Source: Pannonibacter sp. SL95
GTDB taxonomy: Bacteria > Pseudomonadota > Alphaproteobacteria > Rhizobiales > Stappiaceae
DNA length: 64,000 bases
Direction: 5' to 3'
Assembly (NCBI RefSeq): GCF_026672425.1
Contig: NZ_JAPPRC010000003.1
Location: 1,222,501 to 1,286,500 of the forward strand
Below the pieces are notes generated by a model that was not told where the DNA came from, made no database searches, and saw only the letters and a list, made by a program, of their open reading frames with translations. Positions within the stretch are counted from its first letter, which is position 1; every line of letters begins with the position of its first letter. Made by a program: the position numbers and the translations under genes. Positions 47,564 to 55,000 of the stretch are shown here, one piece after another.

Positions 47564-48712
47564 ATGGCCTTTCTCAATCAACTGAACGAGCCTGGATGCG
47601 CCCTTCGGCATGAGGGGGAGCGTGTCATCCTGTCGTTGTCAGGCGACTGGACCATTCTTTCGGCCATGGCTGCTGAAACACTGGTCGAGCCGCTTTGTAC
47701 TGACCTGCATGCGGTCGTTGCCGTGGTCGATTTCTCGGCCATTGGTCGCCTTGACACAGCAGGAGCCTGGGTTCTGCACAAGCTGCGCGGCCGGATCGAG
47801 TTTGCCGGCACGCGGGTGCAGCTGGCAGGTCTTACCGATGAGCACCGGCTCTTGCTGAACGAAGTGGATGCGCATCATCCGCCCGGCTTCGTCCCGGACG
47901 TCCACCGCTTTTCCATCGTTCGTGCCTTCGAGCTGACGGGACGATCCGTTGTCGAGGCGTGGCAAGACTTCATTGCAATGCTGCATATCCTGGGCTCGCT
48001 CAGCATGGTCGTTGCGACGGTGCTGTTCCATCCCAAGCGGCTGCGCGGGATTGCCATTGCAGTCCAGTTCGACAAGACCTGCATTGGCGCGGTTCCGATT
48101 GTCGCACTCATGAGCTTCCTGATTGGCGCTATCATTTCGCAGCAGGGCGGCTTCTATCTGCGCCAGTTCGGTGCTGATCTGTTTGTCGTCGATCTGGCCG
48201 GTGTTCTGGTCCTGCGTGAAATCGGCGTGCTTCTGACTGCAATCATGGTTGCCGGCCGGTCTGGCTCTGCCTTCACCGCTGAACTCGGCGCGATGAAGAT
48301 GCAGGAAGAGATCGACGCGTTGCATGTCATTGGCCTCAACGTCACCGAGGTGCTGATCCTGCCACGTCTGCTGGCGCTGATGGCGGCGATCCCCGTTTTG
48401 ACATTCGTCTCGGACATTGCGGCGCTCGCTGGCGCTGGCCTCGTCTCCTGGTCCTATCTTGGTATTCCGCCGCAGGCCTTCCTGTCGCGCCTGCAGGACG
48501 CGATCAACCTGCAGACGTTCCTCGTTGGCATGGTCAAGGCGCCTTTCATGGCGCTGATCATTGGCCTGATCGCCTGCGTGGAAGGGCTCAAGGTTGGCGG
48601 CTCGGCGGATTCGCTCGGCCAGCACACCACCATGTCCGTGGTGAAGGCCATTTTCCTCGTCATCGTCGTCGATGGTCTCTTCGCCATCTTCTTCGCTGCC
48701 ATTAATGTATGA
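47564..48712 (+). CDS. MlaE-family lipid ABC permease with N-terminal STAS domain
   Basis: A 382-residue protein. Residues 1-100 form a STAS-like domain (RVILSLSGDWTILSAMAAET, VVAVVDFSAIGRLDTAGAWV), which is a separate protein (MlaB) in E. coli. Residues from about 130 are the MlaE permease: RGIAIAVQFDKTCIGAVPIV, LREIGVLLTAIMVAGRSGSA, AELGAMKMQEEIDALHVIGL and PLxxG-type helices. It starts the operon with mlaF, mlaD and a lipoprotein and moves phospholipid or other lipids between membranes. Confidence 0.92.
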   Translation: MAFLNQLNEPGCALRHEGERVILSLSGDWTILSAMAAETLVEPLCTDLHAVVAVVDFSAIGRLDTAGAWVLHKLRGRIEFAGTRVQLAGLTDEHRLLLNEVDAHHPPGFVPDVHRFSIVRAFELTGRSVVEAWQDFIAMLHILGSLSMVVATVLFHPKRLRGIAIAVQFDKTCIGAVPIVALMSFLIGAIISQQGGFYLRQFGADLFVVDLAGVLVLREIGVLLTAIMVAGRSGSAFTAELGAMKMQEEIDALHVIGLNVTEVLILPRLLALMAAIPVLTFVSDIAALAGAGLVSWSYLGIPPQAFLSRLQDAINLQTFLVGMVKAPFMALIIGLIACVEGLKVGGSADSLGQHTTMSVVKAIFLVIVVDGLFAIFFAAINV

Positions 48713-49523
48713 GGCCGTCGTGAGCGCCAGTGAACCGACAAATGGCAGCGTGACGGCAGCAGGCAAGGCACGTCCTGTGATCCTCTCGGCCCGTGGCGTC
48801 ACCGTGGGCTTTGGCTCCAAGCTGATCCTGGAAAACCTCGACCTCGATGTCTATCGCGGGGAAGTGCTCGGCTTCGTCGGTGGGTCCGGCACAGGCAAGT
48901 CGGTCTTGATGCGCACCATTCTCGGGCTGACCCCGCGCCGGGCCGGCCAGATTGAGGTGTTTGGTCAGGATCTTGACACTGCTACTCCGGCACAGCGCAA
49001 CCACATCGAACGCCGCTGGGGTGTCCTGTTTCAGCAAGGGGCGCTGTTCTCGTCCTTGACCGTGAAGCAGAACATCCAGGTGCCGATGCGTGAATACACG
49101 GGCCTGTCCCAGGTGCTCATGGATGAGCTGGCCTGGCTGAAGCTCGAACTGGTGGGCTTACCGCGCGATGCAGCCGACAAGTACCCGTCCGAGCTCTCGG
49201 GCGGCATGGTCAAGCGCGCAAGTCTTGCGCGCGCGCTGGCTCTGGATCCGGATCTGGTTTTCCTCGACGAGCCCACATCTGGACTGGATCCGATCGGTGC
49301 CGCCGCATTCGACAATCTCATCGCCAAGTTGCGGGAAACGCTTGGACTTACCGTTTACATGGTGACACATGACCTCGATAGTCTGCATTCGATTTGCGAT
49401 CGAATCGCAGTGCTTGGCGAACGCCGGGTCTTGTTGGCTGGAACAATCGAAGACATGATGGCGAGCGATTACCCCTGGATTAAGTCCTATTTCCGGGGCG
49501 AGCGTGCCCTTCGCCGGGTTTGA
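48705..49523 (+). CDS. MlaF-family lipid ABC ATPase
   Basis: A 272-residue ATPase. Walker A is LGFVGGSGTGKSVLMRTILG, the Q-loop VLFQQGALFSSLTVKQNI, the signature YPSELSGGMVKRASLARALA, Walker B LVFLDEPTSGLDP, and the switch His lies in MVTHDLDSL. The ATG at 48705 overlaps the permease end by 8 bp; the GTG at 48720 with GAGG upstream is an equally good start. It powers the STAS-MlaE permease. Confidence 0.93.
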   Translation: MYEAVVSASEPTNGSVTAAGKARPVILSARGVTVGFGSKLILENLDLDVYRGEVLGFVGGSGTGKSVLMRTILGLTPRRAGQIEVFGQDLDTATPAQRNHIERRWGVLFQQGALFSSLTVKQNIQVPMREYTGLSQVLMDELAWLKLELVGLPRDAADKYPSELSGGMVKRASLARALALDPDLVFLDEPTSGLDPIGAAAFDNLIAKLRETLGLTVYMVTHDLDSLHSICDRIAVLGERRVLLAGTIEDMMASDYPWIKSYFRGERALRRV

Positions 49524-49533
49524 AGGAAGTCAG

Positions 49534-51183
49534 ATGGAAACCCGCGCCAATTACGTCCTGATCGGCGGTTTTGTCCTCGGAGCGCTGTTTGCTGCGTTCC
49601 TGTTCATCTACTGGCTGGCGGCAACGTCCGACAGTTCGTCGAGCGTGAACGTGAAAGTCGTGTTCCCTGGGCCGGTCACAGGCTTGCCGGTCGGTGGACA
49701 GGTCCTGTTCAACGGCATCAAGGTCGGTGACGTTGGTACGCTCGATTTCGATCCCAAGGACCCACGCATCGTTATTGCGACCATTCGCGTCTCCCCGACT
49801 GCGCCGCTGCGCAAGGATGTCAAGGCAACGCTTGGTTTCCAAGGGCTGACGGGTGTTGCCTATGTCGATCTGAAAGGCGGCACCTCCGCGTCGACGCTGC
49901 TTCTCGACAATACCAATGGGCAGGAACCGGTCATCTACGCCGACCGCTCTTTCTTTGACGACATCATCGATCATGGCCGCGACGTGCTGAAGAAAGCCGA
50001 TCAGACGCTGTCGACTATCGATCTGGTAATTCAGGAAAACCGGCCTGCCATTTCGGCAACGGCGCGCAATGTGGAGACATTCTCTGCAGCGCTTGCGCAG
50101 AACTCGGATGGCGTTAAGGAATTCATGGCCTCGGTTGGCGAGGCGACGACCGCCTTCAAGTCGCTGGCGGGCCGGATGGAGGGCCTCGTCGTCGAAGGTG
50201 AGCGCATTCTGGCCGCGGTTCCATCCGACAAGGTCGAGGAACTGGTCGGTAATGTGACCACATTCTCCCAATCGCTGCGCGATGCCGGGCCGGAGATCAA
50301 CAAGATCGTCGCGGACGCCCAGTCCGCAACGGCGAACCTGAACCAGTTCACCGAACGGCTCAATGGCTCTCTGGCCCAGGTCGAGGCCGTCGTCGCGGCC
50401 GTCAAGCCGGAAGCGGTTGGCAAGGCTGTCGACGGGATGGGCGCGCTCGGAACCGTGCTCAGCGATCGCTCCAAGGACATCGACAGCGTGATCTCCGCCA
50501 CGGCGGGTACCATGGAAAACCTTGACCAGATCACGGACACCGTTCGCTCCCGCGAGGCGGATTTCACAACTTTGATGTCTGAAGGCCGTGCTCTCGTCAG
50601 CGAATTGCTGAAGACCGTCCAGAACGCGGGTGGTGTGGTAGCGTCCGTCGATCCGGCGCGCGTCAGCAGCATTCTGGCCAATGTCGACAAGGTCGTCGGT
50701 GACTTCGCCAGCCAGGGTGAGGCCATCACGGCGACGGTCAACTCGGCCCGCAACGCCGCTGCCGATATAGAAACGCTGGCCAAGGATCTGCAGGGCCGTC
50801 GCGGCGATGTCGATCAGATCATCTCCGATGCGAAGGTCGTGTCAGCGAACCTCAACACCGCTTCCGGCAAGCTCAATGGGTTGATGGACAACGTCAACTC
50901 CATGGTCGAAGGCAATGGCGAAGGCCTGATTGTCGAGGCGACGAAGGCAGCTGCGGCCATCCGCAAGATCGCCGAGACATTCGAGAGCCGGGCAGGCGGC
51001 ATTGCCGACGGCCTGACCAAATTCGCGCAGCAGGGATCGACCGATTTCGCTGCGACGCTGGATCAGATCAACCGCACCTTCGCGGCAATCCAGCGGGCCG
51101 TGGACAATTTTGACCGGGCACCGAACCGGGTGATCTTCGGCGGCGACGACGTGCCCCGCTTCGGCGGCGGTCAGCGGCGGTGA
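49534..51183 (+). CDS. MlaD-family MCE-domain protein with long coiled coil
   Basis: A 549-residue inner-membrane-anchored periplasmic protein. The membrane segment is YVLIGGFVLGALFAAFLFIY at residues 7-26, and the MCE domain is residues about 38-115 (VVFPGPVTGLPVGGQVLFNG, LGFQGLTGVAYVDLKGG). Residues about 150-520 form long helical repeats (VETFSAALAQNSDGVKEFMA, TVNSARNAAADIETLAKDLQ), suiting a tunnel or needle across the periplasm like PqiB/YebT. It is about three times longer than E. coli MlaD. Confidence 0.92.
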   Translation: METRANYVLIGGFVLGALFAAFLFIYWLAATSDSSSSVNVKVVFPGPVTGLPVGGQVLFNGIKVGDVGTLDFDPKDPRIVIATIRVSPTAPLRKDVKATLGFQGLTGVAYVDLKGGTSASTLLLDNTNGQEPVIYADRSFFDDIIDHGRDVLKKADQTLSTIDLVIQENRPAISATARNVETFSAALAQNSDGVKEFMASVGEATTAFKSLAGRMEGLVVEGERILAAVPSDKVEELVGNVTTFSQSLRDAGPEINKIVADAQSATANLNQFTERLNGSLAQVEAVVAAVKPEAVGKAVDGMGALGTVLSDRSKDIDSVISATAGTMENLDQITDTVRSREADFTTLMSEGRALVSELLKTVQNAGGVVASVDPARVSSILANVDKVVGDFASQGEAITATVNSARNAAADIETLAKDLQGRRGDVDQIISDAKVVSANLNTASGKLNGLMDNVNSMVEGNGEGLIVEATKAAAAIRKIAETFESRAGGIADGLTKFAQQGSTDFAATLDQINRTFAAIQRAVDNFDRAPNRVIFGGDDVPRFGGGQRR

Positions 51184-51233
51184 GACCGGTTACGGACAGG
51201 ACCAGTGCAATGAGTGAACGGGCAAGGCAGGCC

Positions 51234-51836
51234 ATGACGATGAGACGGCAATCCCCGCGCGGGACGTTGATTGCGGGCTGCGCAGGCCTCGCGCTGCTGC
51301 TGTCGGCTTGCGCGTCGACGGCACCAAATGCGCTTTACGGGCTTCAGGCACCGTCGGAATTCGAAACCGGCCAGAAGCGCTCTGTCCAGATCCTTGTTGC
51401 GGCACCGCGTGCGCTGAGTGCGCTGGACACCTCGAACATCGCCGTCGTCGACAAGGGGCCTGCCTACAGCTACTTCTCGCAGGCCGCCTGGGCCGACCAG
51501 CTGTCGAACGTGGTGCAGGCCGGGCTCGTCCAGACGCTGGAAAACACCAATCGCCTGAAGGGCGTCGGACTTCCCGGCGAAGGCCTGCTGATCGACTTCC
51601 AGCTGCAGACCGAATTGCGGGCGTTCCAGCTACAGGTCGATGGTGCGGATCGTGCAGTGGTCGAGATCGCGGCCAAGCTGGTCAATGACCGCAATGGCCG
51701 CACGGTTGACAGCCGTGTGTTCACGGCCAGCGTTCCGGCCGGCGGTGTTGGCGTCGATCAGGCGGTCGCTGCGATGAACCAGGCTGCAAGTCAGGTGTTC
51801 CGCGACATGGCGGCCTGGGTTCTGTCCAAGGTCTGA
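51234..51836 (+). CDS. ABC transport auxiliary lipoprotein (PqiC-like)
   Basis: A 200-residue lipoprotein. The signal RRQSPRGTLIAGCAGLALLL ends in lipobox LLSAC, giving an acylated Cys. The mature domain (VQILVAAPRALSALDTSNIA, then AWADQLSNVVQAGLVQTLEN and LLIDFQLQTELRAFQL) matches the ABC-type transport auxiliary lipoprotein family, related to PqiC. It sits in the outer membrane and receives the MCE protein. ATGs at 51210, 51234 and 51240 are all possible starts; 51234 has AAGGCAGG nearby. Confidence 0.85.
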   Translation: MTMRRQSPRGTLIAGCAGLALLLSACASTAPNALYGLQAPSEFETGQKRSVQILVAAPRALSALDTSNIAVVDKGPAYSYFSQAAWADQLSNVVQAGLVQTLENTNRLKGVGLPGEGLLIDFQLQTELRAFQLQVDGADRAVVEIAAKLVNDRNGRTVDSRVFTASVPAGGVGVDQAVAAMNQAASQVFRDMAAWVLSKV

Positions 51837-51888
51837 ACAGGTTTGCGCCAAGGGGCCACGTCAGTTCATCTGTGATCTATCGTTCTGC

Positions 51889-51925
51889 ATGACCCGTCGC
51901 GGATCGCGGCGGGTCATTTTGTTTT
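51889..51925 (+). terminator. Terminator of the mla-type operon
   Basis: ATGACCCGTCGC and GCGGCGGGTCAT pair with one mismatch, followed by TTTTGTTTT. Confidence 0.85.
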
Positions 51926-51973
51926 CGCTGCCAGGGCAGGGGAGGGCATAGTTCTGCCTCCTCGATCGCACGA

Positions 51974-52005
51974 AAAAGCCCGCCGGAACGATCCGGCGGG
52001 CTTTT
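51974..52005. terminator. Rho-independent terminator, bidirectional, downstream of giant gene
   Basis: AAAAGCCCGCCGGA and TCCGGCGGGCTTTT are perfect 14-base arms; A- and T-runs on both sides allow action on either strand. It lies 25 bp beyond the stop of the minus-strand giant gene. Confidence 0.9.
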
Positions 52006-52029
52006 CATTTTGTCTGGTTCAGAGCGGTG

Positions 52030-55000
52030 TCAGTCGAGACGTCCGCTGGCATGGGCGAGCATGGTGTAGACCTTGCCCGTATCCGACGTCAGGTAGGTCT
52101 GGCCCAGCATGTTGTCGCGATCATTGCGCGAGACCTGGGCAAGCAGCGCCTCGAAGTCCGCGATGTAGCGGTCCACGGCAGTCCGGAACTCCGGATCGCG
52201 GCCATACTTCTGACGGATCTCGTCGAAGGTCTGCTGACCCTGCAACGTGTAGAGCCGGCGGGTAAAGACGTGGCGTTCGCCGCGCTTGTACCGGTCCCAC
52301 AGGTCAATGAAGGTCTCATGGTCAATCGCCCGGGCGATGTCCATTGACAGCGAGTTGAGGCTCTCGACCATGTGCAACGGCGAGCGCGGAGCCTTCGGCT
52401 GGGCAGCCGGGGTTTCCTCGTCGCGGGATGCACGCCGCAGCAGATCGCTGACCCAGCCCTTGGCAGCCGTTTCAGATGCCGGAGCCGGTGCGTCTTGCGG
52501 CGCCTGCCGACGCGGGGCTTCAGCGCGCGGCTGCAGCCGTTCGATGTCGGTGCGGGCAGGAGCTGCCGGGCGCGGTGCTGGCTGCGCCGGGAAGGCTGCC
52601 GGAGCAGCTGCCGAGGCTGACACGCGCTCCTGCTGCGGACGGGAGATGTCGAGCGCATTCGACTGGCGCGACACGATCTCCGACAGCTCGCTGAGGGCAC
52701 GGATCTGCTCGTTGACGACCTTGCGCAGGGCGGCGGTGGATTCTTCCGCTTCCTCGGGCAGGTTGAGAACGCCCTGCTTCAGCTCCTTGCGGGTGCTTTC
52801 CAGCTCGATGTGCACTTCGCGGGCGACGTCGCGCATGCGCGTTGCCGCTTCGCCGAAGCGTTCGGAGGCTTCCGCAACCGTGCGGGTCATCTCCTTCATG
52901 ATCTCGTCCTGCACCGTGCGGATGGCATCGCGGGCACGCTGGCCTTCCATGCCGGCCGTCAGGCGCATCGACTCGAACTGCTCGGCCACCTGGCGCGACG
53001 CCGCTTCAGCGGCGGCTGCCAGCATGCCTGCGGCTTCCCGTGCCTTGTCGTCAGCCGTTTCCAGCGTTTCGGACAGGGTGTTGGTGAAGGTGCGCATCAG
53101 CGTGTCGACCGTTTCGGTCTTGGCCAGCAGGGTGTCGGCAACGGTCTCGATGGCGGTCTTGCGCTCGCCGATCCGGTTGTCGACCAGACGGTTGGTCTCT
53201 TCCAGATGCCGCGCTGCGGAGATCAGGCTCTGGCTCTGCTGGTCGAAGCGCGAGGTGAGGGCCTGGATGTCGGCCAGCACCACGGTGGTCACGTCGCGCA
53301 GCGCGCCGACCTGTCCATCGATGAGGTTCGTCGAGGCGCTCGTCTCGGTGACCGCCCGGTCGACGGCGTTGCGGAATTCGCCCGCACGACGCGCCAGGTT
53401 GGTCTCGACATCGGCCAGGTTCGCGCCAGCGTGGGACATGACGTCCTGCAGGGTCGAATTGGACTGGTCGAGGCGGTCGAGAATGGCCGAGACATCGGCT
53501 TCAAGCTGCTGCTTGGTCTTTTCGAGCAGGGAGACGGCACGCATCGAGCGGTCGTCGATCCCGGTGATGATGCGTTCGCCGGCGTCGACCAGCGAGCGGG
53601 TCGCTTCCAGACCGTGCTGGGCGAAGGTATCGGCAACATCGCGGCCCTTGACCGAGATGGCGTCGAGAATGGCGCGGTGGATCTCGCCGACGCGCGAGGT
53701 CAGCTCGCTCGCACGCGTCTCGATCGCGCTCACCAGTTCGTTGCCGTCCGTGCCAACAAGGCGGGCGAACTCGCCGCTGCGCGCGCCGAAGGCCTCGTTA
53801 AGCTCGGCTGCCTTGTCGAGCATCTCCTTGGCGACGGTGTTGCCGCGCTGGGACAGAAGATCCGCGGCCTGCTGCACGGCGCTGCTGACACGCGTGCGAA
53901 CGCTGTCGGCCTCGCCGGACATCAGGTTGCGCATTTCCTCGACCGTGCGGGTCAGGGTCACGCGGGCGTGCTCGCTTTCGGCGGTCAGGTTGCCGGAGAT
54001 TTCCGCGATGGTGCGCGACAGGTCCGAACGGACCTTTTCGCTTTCACCGGTCAGCGAGCCGGAGAATTCGGCCAGGGTGCCGACATACAGCGTGCGTGCC
54101 TTTTCGCTCTCGGCCGCCATGGAGCGCGCGGCTTCCGTGACAGCGGTGAGAACCAGGTCACGTACGCGGGTGCCTTCGCCGGACAGAAGCCCGGTGGCTT
54201 CCGACATGGCCGAAGTCACGGTGTCGGCCGCGCGCTGGCTCTCGCCAACGAGAACGCCGCGAGCTTCGCCGACGGCGCCCAGAACCAGCTGCCGCAGGCG
54301 TTCGCCTTCGCCAGCCAGCTTGCCGGTGACGTCGGTGAAGGTGCCGTTGACGGTCTCGACAGTGCGCTCGCGCTCGTCAGCCAGAGCCGTGGCGGCCTGA
54401 CCGACAACTTCGAGCACCATGTCGCGAACACGGTTGCTCTCGCCGGACAGCACGGAGCTGGCCTCGATCATCGCACCGGTCAGCGTGTCGCGCGCCTTTT
54501 CGGTTTCGCTGGACAGCGTGCCCGAAATGGCGGTGAGACGTTCATTGAGCACGGCCTCGAGCTGGCTTGCGCGAGTGTCGAGCGTCTCTGCGACTTCGAA
54601 CACCTTGGCACCCAGGGAGACATTGATCTCGGCAATGCGTTCGGACAGGGACTCGGTGAGTTCCGCGCTCTGGCGGGCCAGCACGCTGCCAGCTTCGTCC
54701 AGGCGGCTGTCCAGGGCGTTGGTCATTTCCGCCTGGCCGTCAACGAACGCCTTGGCGATTTCGCGGGTGCGGGAGATCAGCGTCTCGCTGATCTGGCGGG
54801 CGCGGTTGTCCAGGGTCTGGTCGATGCGTTCAGTGCCGGCGGCCATGCTCTGGGCAAGGTGTTCGGCCTTGTCGCTGATCGAGCTGGCGGCGATGTCAAC
54901 ACGCTCACCGATCAGGGACGTCGCGACATCGACGCGTTCGCCGATCATGCTCGTTGCAATTTCAACGCGTTCGCCGATCGAGGTGGCAGCCACTTCGACC

